NCBI RefSeq assembly: GCF_045679555.1
Contig: NC_092092.1
Coordinates: 11,904,690-11,968,689 of the forward strand
Source of the DNA: Salvelinus alpinus
Taxonomy: Eukaryota; Chordata; Actinopteri; Salmoniformes; Salmonidae
Direction: 5' to 3'
Length of the DNA stretch: 64,000 bases
Part shown: positions 36,501-40,200 of the stretch, one piece after another
Position numbering within the stretch: position 1 is the stretch's first letter
Layout of the letters: each line of letters opens with the position of its first letter
Notes under the pieces: generated by a model
The model's input: only the letters and a program-made list of their open reading frames with translations
What the model was told of the DNA's origin: nothing
Databases searched by the model: none
Position numbers and translations under genes: made by a program

Positions 36501-39185
36501 TCATTGTGTTTCTATGGGCTGTAGCAATAAACGTCAAATTCAATATTATATCAAATATGTTTTTGATATAGGCCTTTAAACACTTGTTAGATAATAATTG
36601 TAAAAATAAAATGCCTTTTATGGTGTCTGATGGTTGGCATGAAAACATATAGAAATTGGAGGTTGTTCCTTTACATGCTGTTATACTGTAGCTGATACTT
36701 TGGTCTATCAAAATATGTTTTTTTTTTTGTTTTTTTTATTAAGACAAATATTTGTGGAAAGAAAGTTGAGATTCTCCTGTCTTTCAAGAATCCCTGAGCT
36801 ATAAAATAGCAAAAAAAAGATATACCTCATAGCCAAAATGTGTAAAATAGCATGAGATTAGCTATAAATCTGCACATTTTTCTCTCTGCCCACATGAAAA
36901 ACAGGGGGCCCAGTGAAACTGCGCTACGCCACTGGACATGGCATGGTGTTTTAAGCTTACGTCGTGCTTTCACTCAGGTCAACGCGAGATGTCACCTGGA
37001 AGGCTTTGGAGCCATAGAAAGAGCCTTGAGTTTTTTTGACCTTTTTGGCCAAATTAAGATACTGTAGAATATCGAAGCCCTTCACATCACCGTTATCGAC
37101 TGAGATACTGCTTGGACAAACAGTCTCTGAAATAAAGAGAATGAGAGAATTTAGAACACAGCAGAGTACGTATTTTTGTGTGACTGGTTGAACATCACAA
37201 ACACACTTTCATATAAGTACCACCATCCTCTTTTCTGGTCTGGCTGCATGTTAATTTGACCTGGAAACCGAAGTGTCAAATAATCTGTTGTAAAAGACAT
37301 TGGAATGGATCACTGGACATTTTGCAAATATCCAGGCTGTCTAAAGAACATCCCTCCAATTGGGAAAACCAGACCGAATTTGACTATTACACCCACACCT
37401 TAATCACGCATCTTAATTATTACAGTAGGCTGTTCATTTACATGGGATCAGGCATCCTTATTGTTTTTAAGTGGATACAACGACTCAAATAGGTCCAATT
37501 TTCCAAACTGTTGTTTTATGCTTGGTTCTGGGAGTTGTTTTTGCTCTTGTTATGGATGAAACCCTTTTGTTTTAAATAGCTTCGCTAACCTTTACTTCAC
37601 TCTGAAGCATGAACCAGTATCTGGGCAAAGGAGATGAGGAATATGACGAGATCGCCTCTCTGCACAAAACGCTACCATTCAAGCTACCATTCACCAGCTC
37701 TGCAAGCGTCAAAATGTCAGAATTACTAACCAAATATGCCTGCGCAGCCAGCAACAATTGTAATTTACTGCCGTTACGCCATGTATGTTCCTTCGAAAAA
37801 GATCTAAATAAAAATCTACAAGCATCCCAAAAAGATCATTATGTATTGTTTCTTACCAGAAGGTGCCTCTTCCGGTCAAAAACAATAGATAGCTGTTTTG
37901 TTGTTGTTGCTTGTTGATTTTTATTTAGGCCTTGGGCAGAGAGCAGATCACATCATATCATCATCTCCTTTGCCCAGATATTGGGTCACCTGAAGCATTA
38001 CCATCAAATTGACATTACTCTCTTGGCACAGTTTGGCTAGTCATCCACAGTCATCAGCTTTAGAAAACATTTACATTCCCAGTCATTAGATCTTGAGAAA
38101 ACATTATATTTCAAGACATTTCTTGGTTTTGAAGAGCTTCAATGTTTGGCAATGTGCAAACATGTTAAATGAACCGAAGAGTCCTTAAAGGCCCTCTCCT
38201 TCATTTTAGCGAACAACAACAAAAATGATAGCCCCACTTGGTTTGTTATTAAGCTGAGGGATAGGGCTTATGACGGTCCCCATTTTGTCATCACAAAAAT
38301 GCCTACCTTCACACAATTTCTGCCTTATGGTCTCACGGATCTTGGAAATAGCTTTATAGTCATCAACGTAAAACACGTAGTTGGAGGAAGGCTTGTTTCC
38401 AATAGCATTCAACTCTGCCTCTTCTGTCTCAGATCCCACACCAATGGCAAAGATGATTATTCCTCTTCTCCTGGCTGCCTCTGCTGCAGCTTTCACCTCA
38501 TCTTGTGACTTCCCGTCTGTTAGGACCACAGCGATTCTAGCAACGCCCTTTGGGCCTCGCTCAGACAGGTTAAACAGTTTGTCGCTAGCAAACTGTATGG
38601 CTGTCCCAGTCCTTGTGTTTCCTCCCATGTAGTCAATGGATTCCATGGCTCTAATGAGATCCTTGATATGAAGGTGCTTCCCTAGTGGAATATTTATGAT
38701 TGGATCATCACTGTATTGGACCACTCCGATCTGGGTGAACTTCTGTCCGATGTTAAAGCTTGTGGTGATGTTGACTAGCCATCGCTTGACTATTTCAAAG
38801 TTCACATCAGCTACACTCCACGAGCCGTCTAGGATAAAGACCAGATCGCTTGCAACAGTCTTACAACCTGTAAGAGACATGAGACACATGAGTGGTGTTA
38901 CACAGCCTTGAGAAAAAACATTAATGCAGAGTATTCACTTCTTCTAAAGGAAGGGCCTTTACCAATACGGTTCATAGAGAGCTTTCCTGAACATCCATTC
39001 TGTTTTTATAGTAAACCTGAGAGATAATGGACACCATGCAATGGAAATGTGTCACACATAACGATGAAGACAGAAGCACTCTTACTGAATCTCATGTCCT
39101 CATCTTGTGCTGTACAAGACAAGTGAAGGAGCATGAAGCACACACACCGCAAGACACAATGCATGGATCTTGTTTTGCAACCCAT
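325..39185 (-). CDS. col21a1: Collagen alpha-1(XXI) chain (FACIT collagen), 27 coding exons, 3' end outside the window
   Basis: A secreted extracellular-matrix collagen of the FACIT group, associated with fibrils. The spliced CDS reads: signal peptide (residues 1-33), vWA domain (about 35-220), TSPN/laminin-G-like domain (about 221-436), Cys-rich linker, then an interrupted Gly-X-Y helix and the CDHC hinge. Exons joined in order: 39185-39086, 38867-38307, 37126-36961, 31283-31055, 29290-29117, 28288-28211, 27489-27481, 25825-25736, 24478-24416, 14462-14409, 14314-14261, 14063-14010, 13396-13343, 12915-12862, 12771-12718, 11822-11769, 8968-8924, 8106-8053, 7847-7794, 5311-5258, 4956-4885, 4002-3967, 1704-1660, 1122-1090, 980-834, 658-614, 514-325. 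They sum to 2623 nt (874 codons plus 1 nt), all junctions GT-AG. Landmarks shared with human COL21A1 as I recall it include [22 protein letters not shown] and SNCDHC. Only about 90 residues remain, beyond position 1, unless they are the exons at 62398-62975. Confidence 0.93.
614..658 (-). CDS. col21a1: col21a1 exon 26: non-collagenous hinge
   Basis: 45 nt reading [15 protein letters not shown], matching the GRE..QVC..VIR stretch at the break between the last two helical domains of collagen XXI. Acceptor atttccacag, donor gtactt. Non-helical, with one Cys. Confidence 0.9.
834..980 (-). CDS. col21a1: col21a1 exon 25: Gly-X-Y, 147 nt
   Basis: 49 codons from [11 protein letters not shown] to GPPGLEGRP. 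Acceptor gtggaagccag, donor gtatgt. The largest helix-only exon here; it may be a fusion of ancestral exons (inference from size). Confidence 0.94.
1090..1122 (-). CDS. col21a1: col21a1 exon 24: Gly-X-Y, 33 nt
   Basis: Reads [11 protein letters not shown] and stops at the X position; the Lys that completes the triplet is the first codon of the next exon. Acceptor ttgattgacag, donor gtaagt. Confidence 0.92.
1123..1659. other. Intron with a short tandem duplication
   Basis: Intron between exons 23 and 24. Two copies of a 31-33-bp unit (cactataatgtggtgagaaa) lie at about 1444-1509. Nothing else recognised. Confidence 0.7.
1660..1704 (-). CDS. col21a1: col21a1 exon 23: Gly-X-Y, 45 nt
   Basis: Reads [15 protein letters not shown]; acceptor ttttctctacag, donor gtaagt. 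The decayed Tc1 copy at 2115-3699 sits in the intron before it. Confidence 0.94.
2115..3699 (+). mobile_element. Tc1/mariner element, decayed, TA target sites both sides
   Basis: Inverted ends (cagtaccagtcaaaggtttg at left; complement at right) with TA at 2113-2114 and 3700-3701. The plus-strand transposase is broken. An N-terminal start ([14 protein letters not shown]) lies near 2530 and is followed by a stop. The first catalytic Asp is in WSDESKF (about 2970), the second in QQDNDPT (about 3240) and the Glu in NPIEMVW (about 3355), but in different frames with stops. It sits in the intron before col21a1 exon 23. Confidence 0.93.
2530..3430 (+). pseudogene. Tc1 transposase pseudogene
   Basis: Remnant of a DD34E transposase. 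The longest open piece, 2621-3208, runs through the end of the HTH region into the first half of the catalytic domain. A stop at about 3206, before the second Asp, and several frameshifts abolish function. Confidence 0.9.
3967..4002 (-). CDS. col21a1: col21a1 exon 22: Gly-X-Y, 36 nt
   Basis: Reads [12 protein letters not shown]; acceptor ttctatctcaccag, donor gtattc. Supported by the total triplet count: exons 20-25 give 43 triplets before the GRE motif, the number I count in human COL21A1 from memory. Confidence 0.9.
4003..4884. other. Intron, nothing recognised
   Basis: AT-rich intron between exons 21 and 22. No exon with collagen triplets and no clear repeat was seen. Confidence 0.6.
4885..4956 (-). 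CDS. col21a1: col21a1 exon 21: Gly-X-Y, 72 nt
   Basis: Eight triplets from [10 protein letters not shown] to GLTGPK; acceptor ggtattccag, donor gtagtt. Phase 0/0. Confidence 0.94.
4990..5060 (+). mobile_element. SINE 3' fragment
   Basis: Contains catttagcagacactctta and cagcgacttaca, the 3' part shared by several salmonid tRNA-derived SINEs. The tRNA-like 5' part is absent. Confidence 0.7.
5258..5311 (-). CDS. col21a1: col21a1 exon 20: Gly-X-Y, 54 nt
   Basis: Reads [18 protein letters not shown]; acceptor ctcaaataaag (poor pyrimidine tract), donor gtcaac. Phase 0/0. Confidence 0.92.
5533..6565 (+). mobile_element. Solo retroviral-type LTR with internal 158-bp tandem repeats
   Basis: Starts TGTAACA and ends TGTTACA, perfectly inverted termini, with a 4-bp target duplication ctat at 5529-5532 and 6566-6569. 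About 3.4 copies of a 158-bp unit fill 5943-6480. AATAAA lies near 6483, right after the repeats. No internal retroviral genes are present. Strand is assigned from the AATAAA. Confidence 0.85.
5917..6480. repeat. 158-bp tandem repeat inside the LTR
   Basis: The anchor cgtgagtgcagagttggatg recurs at 5943, 6101, 6259 and 6417, exactly 158 bp apart, and copies are nearly identical. A seed copy of cagtgaacaagcaccaaacc already exists at 5693, upstream of the array. Confidence 0.95.
6566..7285. other. Intron, nothing recognised
   Basis: No exon, conserved motif or clear repeat was seen here. Confidence 0.5.
7286..7536. mobile_element. Short inverted-repeat element (tacagatgtaggatcttaat family), copy 1
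   Basis: Left end tacagatgtaggatcttaat and right end attaagatcctacatttgta are near-perfect inverted repeats 250 bp apart with no coding capacity, so a MITE-like element. Related copies are at 28808-29042 and 30172-30994. Confidence 0.88.
7794..7847 (-). CDS. col21a1: col21a1 exon 19: Gly-X-Y, 54 nt
   Basis: Reads [18 protein letters not shown]; acceptor tcttatttag, donor gtacca. Phase 0/0. Confidence 0.93.
8053..8106 (-). CDS. col21a1: col21a1 exon 18: Gly-X-Y, 54 nt
   Basis: Reads [18 protein letters not shown]; acceptor ctataattacag, donor gtaagt. Phase 0/0. Confidence 0.94.
8107..8477. other. Intron, nothing recognised
   Basis: Intron between exons 17 and 18 up to the SINE; no recognisable feature. 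Confidence 0.5.
8478..8636 (-). mobile_element. tRNA-derived SINE, minus orientation
   Basis: On the minus strand it starts agcctagtcgttaaagtgtt and continues gggccagtaaccg.., a degenerate tRNA head; it ends in the tail shared with the 4990 and 15000 copies (tccagagcgacttaca on the plus strand). Confidence 0.85.
8924..8968 (-). CDS. col21a1: col21a1 exon 17: Gly-X-Y, 45 nt
   Basis: Reads [15 protein letters not shown]; acceptor ctttgtttccag, donor gtgagc. A 45-nt exon, the 54-9 size class known in collagens. Confidence 0.94.
8969..10757. other. Intron, nothing recognised
   Basis: Long intron upstream of exon 17. The open frames at 9740-10048 and 9946-10242 show no domain or codon pattern, and no Gly-X-Y exon was found. 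Confidence 0.55.
10758..10853. repeat. Foldback fragment (ggctggaatgg family)
   Basis: tggctggaatggaattaatgg is answered by ccattccatatatgccattccagcca about 50 bp later, forming an imperfect hairpin. Same family as 24796-24987. Confidence 0.75.
10854..11768. other. Intron, nothing recognised
   Basis: Rest of the exon 16-17 intron. No exon or clear repeat seen. Confidence 0.5.
11769..11822 (-). CDS. col21a1: col21a1 exon 16: Gly-X-Y, 54 nt
   Basis: Reads [18 protein letters not shown]; acceptor ttcatcaatag, donor gtaagt. Phase 0/0. Confidence 0.94.
11989..12122 (+). mobile_element. tRNA-derived SINE
   Basis: Starts ggcggcaggtagcccagcgg with an A-box-like tRNA head, then gggcccagtaaccgaaagga, and ends ctctggataagagtgtctg. 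Typical salmonid SINE. Confidence 0.88.
12124..12262. repeat. About 66-bp tandem duplication next to the SINE
   Basis: aggtgttaaataaggtgtct..agcttgtcaagccat occurs twice in direct succession, the second copy with a small insertion (acagta). Confidence 0.9.
12263..12717. other. Intron, nothing recognised
   Basis: Rest of the exon 15-16 intron; no recognisable feature. Confidence 0.5.
12718..12771 (-). CDS. col21a1: col21a1 exon 15: Gly-X-Y, 54 nt
   Basis: Reads [18 protein letters not shown]; acceptor tcaactcag. The donor gttggt is weaker than its neighbours' donors. Separated from exon 14 by a 90-nt intron. Confidence 0.92.
12862..12915 (-). CDS. col21a1: col21a1 exon 14: Gly-X-Y, 54 nt
   Basis: Reads [18 protein letters not shown]; acceptor caatttcag, donor gtatgt. 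Phase 0/0. Confidence 0.94.
12962..13100 (-). mobile_element. Non-LTR retrotransposon tail fragment
   Basis: attaggatcccctttagctg..cttcctagg resembles a tail repeated widely in teleosts, here in inverse orientation. Assigned by recognition only. Confidence 0.5.
13343..13396 (-). CDS. col21a1: col21a1 exon 13: Gly-X-Y, 54 nt
   Basis: Reads [18 protein letters not shown]; acceptor tttttccccag, donor gtaaga. Phase 0/0; the Y-position Gly-Gly (SGGSG) is unusual but keeps Gly at every third residue. Confidence 0.93.
13496..13595 (-). mobile_element. RSg-1/L2-like LINE 3' fragment
   Basis: gtgaaatgcttacttacggg..caacaatgcagag matches the 3' region also seen at 30470-30520 and 46750-46800. Confidence 0.8.
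13597..14009. other. Intron, nothing recognised
   Basis: Rest of the intron between exons 12 and 13; no recognisable feature. Confidence 0.5.
14010..14063 (-). CDS. col21a1: col21a1 exon 12: Gly-X-Y, 54 nt
   Basis: Reads [18 protein letters not shown]; acceptor tcttttcag, donor gtacac. Phase 0/0. Confidence 0.94.
14261..14314 (-). CDS. col21a1: col21a1 exon 11: Gly-X-Y, 54 nt
   Basis: Reads [18 protein letters not shown]; acceptor ctctctttcag, donor gtagga. Separated from exon 10 by a 94-nt intron, among the shortest in the gene. Confidence 0.94.
14409..14462 (-). CDS. col21a1: col21a1 exon 10: Gly-X-Y, 54 nt
   Basis: Reads [18 protein letters not shown]; acceptor aaattgaag (weak pyrimidine tract), donor gtatca. 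Phase 0/0, the ancestral 54-nt collagen exon size. Confidence 0.92.
14718..14842. repeat. Left arm of a split inverted-repeat element
   Basis: ttaagggtaacaatttactt..gccataaagcatt..ggttaatgaaat is the reverse complement (about 75-80% by eye) of sequence at 19704-19791 resumed at 20243-20265. The two arms now lie almost 5 kb apart because of later insertions. Confidence 0.8.
14893..15035 (+). mobile_element. tRNA-derived SINE
   Basis: tccggtgtggatcacttggt..gggttcgactcccatagggg has recognisable A and B boxes; the tail is gtaagtcgctctggataaga + gagtctgctaaatg. Not a functional tRNA: no acceptor-stem pairing. Confidence 0.88.
15036..15752. other. Intron segment, unresolved
   Basis: No exon seen. 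The segment has a G/T-rich character unlike its surroundings (15290-15520) and may be an unrecognised repeat. Confidence 0.4.
15753..15822 (+). mobile_element. SINE head, truncated
   Basis: gctcccgagaggcgcagcgg..tctcagtgca is the 5' part of the SINE seen whole at 53973-54405. It runs into a tctcagtg microrepeat and then the Tc1 at 15823. Confidence 0.85.
15955..17451 (+). mobile_element. Tc1-like element A nested in B
   Basis: Ends match as inverted repeats: gcaaaaaaacaaaaaaagaa + acgtcc at left and gacgtttctttttttgctga at right. It carries a transposase relic (16231-17217). Confidence 0.9.
16231..17217 (+). pseudogene. Tc1-A transposase pseudogene with DDE residues in one frame
   Basis: The DNA-binding N-terminus ([15 protein letters not shown].. 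from 16231) hits a stop near 16404. The next 250-codon stretch, 16465-17217, keeps the first Asp (FTDKSRF), the second Asp ([11 protein letters not shown]) and the Glu (DLNPIEHV). The segment between the first two Asp is scrambled by two compensating frameshifts: it reads [14 protein letters not shown] where a Gly-rich VMVWG motif is expected. Probably inactive, but one of the better-preserved transposase relics here. Confidence 0.88.
17684..18620 (+). pseudogene. Tc1-B transposase pseudogene
   Basis: Open pieces 17683-18048 and 18088-18450 cover the HTH domains ([12 protein letters not shown]) and the first Asp (WSDETKIE). The second Asp motif (QQDNDPKH) is in another frame, as is the end. 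Confidence 0.88.
18621..19487 (+). mobile_element. LINE 3' tail inserted in Tc1-B
   Basis: Ends ..cactttgtgacatcggctga..tttataaatacatttgattg, a tail I recognise as recurring across teleost non-LTR elements (L2/Rex type, by memory). No coding region is left; 5'-truncated. Confidence 0.7.
19704..20265. repeat. Right arm of the split inverted-repeat element, itself split by an LTR
   Basis: 19704-19791 (atttcattaaccttt..gctttatggctatatag) and 20239-20265 (atagtcaaagtaaatgtt) together mirror 14718-14842. Removing the LTR restores continuity, with atag as the target duplication. Confidence 0.8.
19792..20238 (+). mobile_element. Solo retroviral-type LTR, 447 bp, 4-bp target duplication
   Basis: Begins TGTTGGGTTC and ends GAACCTAACA (inverted termini with one mismatch), flanked by atag at 19788-19791 and 20239-20242. 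AATAAA near 20174 fits plus-strand polyadenylation. No retroviral genes remain. Confidence 0.85.
20266..21389. other. Intron with unresolved repeats
   Basis: 20280-20470 (caaactttggtgtaaaacaa..) resembles a recurrent salmonid repeat by memory. 20490-20720 has scattered inverted tttataag motifs. No exon. Confidence 0.5.
21390..21612. repeat. 28-bp minisatellite, about 8 copies
   Basis: gatctttggtaaacttgatt + actgtact is repeated in tandem almost without change. It lies in the large exon 9-10 intron. Confidence 0.95.
21613..22508. other. Intron, nothing recognised
   Basis: No exon or clear repeat. Confidence 0.5.
22509..22632. mobile_element. Foldback element (cggacacagatt family)
   Basis: ggggtgtttttccggacaca and tgtgtccgggaaatcgcccc pair as inverted ends about 120 bp apart, with inner pairing around a central loop. 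Non-coding MITE. Confidence 0.85.
22633..23356. other. Intron, nothing recognised
   Basis: No exon or clear repeat. Confidence 0.5.
23357..23585. mobile_element. Foldback MITE (acttagaaaaaaaggg family)
   Basis: Inverted ends cttagaaaa / ttttctaag enclose aagggttcttcggctgtcc and its complement ggacagccgaagaaccctt. Possible short target duplication tcta on both sides. No coding capacity. Confidence 0.88.
23677..23790. mobile_element. Foldback element (ggcctgtatccacaaag family)
   Basis: gggcctgtatccacaaagca and actttgtggatacaggccc, then ggagtgctga and tcagcactcc, pair over nearly the full length: a 114-bp hairpin. Confidence 0.9.
24057..24205 (+). mobile_element. SINE 3' fragment
   Basis: gggtgccgatgacatgggcg..tgattcagaggggttgg..gtatccccttt matches the 3' half of the SINE at 26540-26815. 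Confidence 0.8.
24416..24478 (-). CDS. col21a1: col21a1 exon 9: Gly-X-Y, with competing donors
   Basis: 63 nt reading [19 protein letters not shown]. The donor gtgagt at 24415 keeps phase 0. A second good donor, gtaagc, sits 8 nt upstream inside the exon and would break the frame, so I chose the outer one. The next intron, 9.95 kb, is the gene's largest and carries the nested transposon complex. Confidence 0.88.
24796..24987. mobile_element. Foldback element, about 190 bp
   Basis: aggaggctggtgggagc at left pairs with gtcctcccaccagtttcctc at right; gggctcattgtaatggctgg pairs with ccagccattacaatgagccc inside. Non-coding. Confidence 0.88.
24988..25735. other. Intron, nothing recognised
   Basis: Intron between exons 8 and 9, near exon 8. 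No repeat or exon. Confidence 0.5.
25736..25825 (-). CDS. col21a1: col21a1 exon 8: Cys linker into first Gly-X-Y triplets
   Basis: 90 nt, acceptor tttattccag, donor gtcagt. Starts CANGPGD and contains [15 protein letters not shown], the Cys pair before the triple helix, where chains are likely to register. Phase 0/0. Confidence 0.95.
25826..26539. other. Intron, nothing recognised
   Basis: Intron between exons 7 and 8. No feature. Confidence 0.5.
26540..26815 (+). mobile_element. tRNA-derived SINE
   Basis: accggtagcctagcggttaa + gagtgttgggccagtaactg head, central ccttgagcaaggcagttaac, tail gactaggtatcccctttc. Nearly complete copy. Confidence 0.9.
26871..27149. mobile_element. MITE with ends aaaactccaccc / gggtggaatttt
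   Basis: The ends are inverted repeats (agaaaactccacccaaaaac; tgttgggtggaattttcctt); the inside (catcatataat) is also palindromic. About 280 bp, no coding region. Confidence 0.85.
27177..27380 (+). mobile_element. HpaI/SmaI-like salmonid SINE
   Basis: ggcaggtagcctagtggtta + gagcgttgggccagtaaccg, then gataa-less tail ..ttgtaaataagaatttgttc + ttaactgacttgcctagttg + aataaagg and an A-rich end. The tail is the classic end of this SINE group (from memory). It ends about 100 bp from the microexon. Confidence 0.9.
27481..27489 (-). CDS. col21a1: col21a1 exon 7: 9-nt microexon (Asp-Gly-Glu)
   Basis: GACGGCGAG between acceptor tttatttccag and donor gtatgt encodes DGE. Without it the protein would read ..EIPGV-CANGP..; in human COL21A1, as I recall it, the same place reads ..EIPGF-NGE-CLNGP, so three residues are expected here. 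Both splice sites are good and phase is 0/0. It is too small for ORF-based gene finders. Confidence 0.85.
27490..28210. other. Intron, nothing recognised
   Basis: Intron between exon 6 and the microexon. The opposing open frames 27511-27891 and 27592-27895 carry no domain and look accidental. Confidence 0.55.
28211..28288 (-). CDS. col21a1: col21a1 exon 6: end of TSPN domain, Cys-rich
   Basis: 78 nt, acceptor ctttaacag, donor gtgagt. Contains [20 protein letters not shown]: the Cys that closes the TSPN domain and the start of the Cys linker. Phase 0 on both sides. Confidence 0.95.
28289..28807. other. Intron, nothing recognised
   Basis: Intron between exons 5 and 6; nothing seen. Confidence 0.5.
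28808..29042. mobile_element. Short inverted-repeat element, copy 2
   Basis: tacagatgtaggatgttaat at left and attaagatcctacgtctgta at right. Ends 75 bp beyond the exon 5 donor. Confidence 0.88.
29117..29290 (-). CDS. col21a1: col21a1 exon 5: TSPN domain
   Basis: 174 nt (58 codons), phase 0 at both ends, acceptor gtcaaatag, donor gtaagt. Contains [19 protein letters not shown] and [10 protein letters not shown], the conserved C-terminal half of the laminin-G-like sheet. Confidence 0.95.
29291..30171. other. Intron, nothing recognised
   Basis: Intron between exons 4 and 5 before the nested element complex; nothing recognised. Confidence 0.5.
30411..30970 (-). mobile_element. RSg-1/L2-like LINE 3' tail, minus orientation, split by a Tc1 MITE
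   Basis: caagtcaaatcaaatcaaat.. marks the 3' end (complement of ttgatttgatttg); gtgtagactttacaatgaaa + tgcttactta follows, as in the copy at 46690. No coding part. Confidence 0.85.
30657..30905. mobile_element. Tc1-derived MITE, 249 bp
   Basis: Both ends of the Tc1 family seen at 2115-3699 (ggtaccagtcaaaagtttgg; complement at right), TA at 30655-30656 and 30906-30907, but no transposase: an internal-deletion derivative. Confidence 0.92.
31055..31283 (-). CDS. col21a1: col21a1 exon 4: central TSPN domain
   Basis: 229 nt, acceptor gcccacag, donor gtacct, phase 0 at its end. Contains [20 protein letters not shown] and PQMAVTLNG, the core beta-strands of the laminin-G-like fold. The intron side of its acceptor is made of 27-bp tandem repeats starting 8 nt away, and a nested transposon lies about 60 bp past its donor. 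Confidence 0.95.
31291..31408. repeat. 27-bp minisatellite at a splice acceptor, about 4 copies
   Basis: atgaaacaaccagtcaatca + catcacc is repeated in tandem. On the transcribed (minus) strand each unit holds gtgattgactggttgtttc, i.e. a branchpoint-like TTGAC and a T-rich run, directly before the exon 4 acceptor. Confidence 0.93.
32098..34665 (+). mobile_element. RSg-1/L2-like LINE inserted in Tc1-C
   Basis: Starts with aaatggcgccggagaggatg, probably near its true 5' end, and runs through endonuclease and reverse transcriptase relics. The 3' tail is missing after caccccacaccctctttaca. Confidence 0.88.
32479..34615 (+). pseudogene. LINE ORF2 pseudogene (endonuclease + reverse transcriptase)
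   Basis: Endonuclease pieces at 32479-32739 and 32896-33141 (GDFN and SDH motifs). Reverse transcriptase N-terminal pieces at 33296-33930 ([11 protein letters not shown]). A deletion near 33960-33970 joins ..NIIIPETM directly to the sequence just after the YADD site, removing the catalytic centre. The C-terminal part ([18 protein letters not shown]) is at 34140-34400. Confidence 0.9.
34695..34961. repeat. 119-bp hairpin made of Tc1 transposase sequence
   Basis: Arms 34695-34813 and 34843-34961 are inverted copies with about four mismatches, separated by a 29-bp loop. Each encodes the same transposase piece ([20 protein letters not shown]) on opposite strands. Confidence 0.93.
34796..35105 (-). 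pseudogene. Tc1-C transposase N-terminal relic
   Basis: Starts [13 protein letters not shown] near 35105 and reads ..[22 protein letters not shown].. with at least one frameshift. The catalytic half is gone. Confidence 0.8.
35518..36960. other. Intron with probable old repeats
   Basis: 35610-35700 (gcatgagatttggggtcccc, C-run) and 36900-36950 (gcccagtgaaactgcgctac + gccactgg) look like the ends of a recurrent salmonid repeat, by memory; the interior is AT-rich. No exon. Confidence 0.5.
36961..37126 (-). CDS. col21a1: col21a1 exon 3: start of TSPN/laminin-G-like domain
   Basis: 166 nt, acceptor tttatttcag, donor gtaagc. It reads ..[17 protein letters not shown].. and ends TSRVDLSES. The Cys in VCPSS opens the N-terminal TSPN-like domain; GFDIL is a collagen XXI landmark. 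It leaves in phase 2. Confidence 0.93.
37127..38306. other. Intron, nothing recognised
   Basis: Intron between the vWA exon and the first TSPN exon. The open frame at 37609-37917 has no domain. Confidence 0.5.
38307..38867 (-). CDS. col21a1: col21a1 exon 2: von Willebrand factor A domain
   Basis: A 561-nt exon encoding essentially a whole vWA domain. The MIDAS motif is intact: DGSWS (DxSxS) near the start, the Thr in GGNTRTG, and the Asp in VLTDGKS, so the domain should bind a divalent cation and a protein ligand. The end ([14 protein letters not shown]) is typical of the collagen XXI vWA boundary. Acceptor ctcttacag, donor gtaggc; it enters and leaves in phase 1. Confidence 0.96.
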
Positions 39186-39216
39186 GATGCTGAAGTACCA
39201 AACTCCAATTGTGCCC
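39086..39216 (-). CDS. col21a1: col21a1 coding exon 1: signal peptide (coding 39086-39185)
   Basis: A probable acceptor with a strong pyrimidine tract (ccctttccctatag) precedes 39216, so this exon would carry about 31 nt of 5'UTR. Two in-frame ATGs exist. The one at 39185 has A at -3 and G at +4 and is the better start; the one at 39164 (MHCVLRC) has T at -3. Both lead into a hydrophobic stretch ([10 protein letters not shown]) followed by acidic DED, as in a signal peptide and cleavage region. The donor after ..TTC A is gtaaga; the phase-1 A joins GT of the next exon to give Ser. No exon further upstream was identified. Confidence 0.82.
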
Positions 39217-40157
39217 CTATAGGGAAAGGGAAACAACACATGCATTGCTGAGATTGTCGTTACAATTGCTCATATCAGTTAACCAATCAAATAACTGCAG
39301 ACCGTTTTTCTTACTTGTCACTGCTGTTACTTGAATTGCATGCAATGCATATCTTAATATTGAAAGTAGACATATCTGTGACAAAAGATGGAGGGTCAGT
39401 ATATTGCATTTGTTGTAAACAACATAAAGCAAATTAAGTATGTGTTAGTGGCAATGAAACATGGAAGAGCATTCTGAGGTCTCTCTCTCTCACACTCGCT
39501 CTCTCTCACACACTCGCTCTCTCTCACACACTCTCTCTCTCTCACACACTCGCTCTCTCTCACACACTCTCTCTCTCTCACACACTCGCTCTCTCTCCGT
39601 GTGTGTGAGTACTCAGAATTGTTTTGATCATACTTCTTTGTTTCCCTCTGGCTTCTTTAGGAAACTGTATATTTTATTGCAGTTTCCAGCCGGTGAAAGT
39701 TAGAAACTGCAGACATTATAAAAAGAAGCAGCTTTAAATGAGGAACAGATATGTTCCATAGAAAGCATTTGTGGAAGGAAGGAAGGACCTTTAGTCAGCT
39801 CAGTCAATCCATCCGATCAACCTTAAGCAGTGGGTTTTCCTAAGACAATGACCAGACTTGGATAGATCAATTCTGCAATGACCGAGATCTAACCCTGATC
39901 CACCATATGTAACTGTGCAGTCGGTTTGTTGTCACAGCCATAACATGACTGTATTTTTCCACTCCCTGACCTGGGATTTGCGGCACAGCTCGTTGAGGCT
40001 CCAAACTGCCATGGCAGAGCCGGCCATTTTGTTCCGGTCTTTCCCCCCAAATCCGTCCAGAGCACTGGGGGAGGTCGATGGAGCAGCAGCGTGACATGAG
40101 CAATTTGGTATGGTCAGTGCTATCCGGTATCCTTGGGACATTCCTACCATAAACCTT
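39217..40157. other. Upstream of col21a1 exon 1; includes a CT/CA microsatellite
   Basis: 39478-39597 is a (ctctct)(cacacactcg) compound microsatellite about 120 bp long, about 300 bp upstream of the coding exon. No TATA box or upstream exon can be asserted. If 39216 is an acceptor, exon 1 and the promoter lie further right. Confidence 0.6.
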
Positions 40158-40200
40158 AACCTTAACCCCTACCCTTACCCTAACCCTAACCCTAACCCTT
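40158..40200. repeat. Short interstitial CCCTAA-type repeat
   Basis: cttaacccctacccttaccc + taaccctaaccctaaccctt: vertebrate telomere-like hexamers with variants, about 40 bp. Confidence 0.85.
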
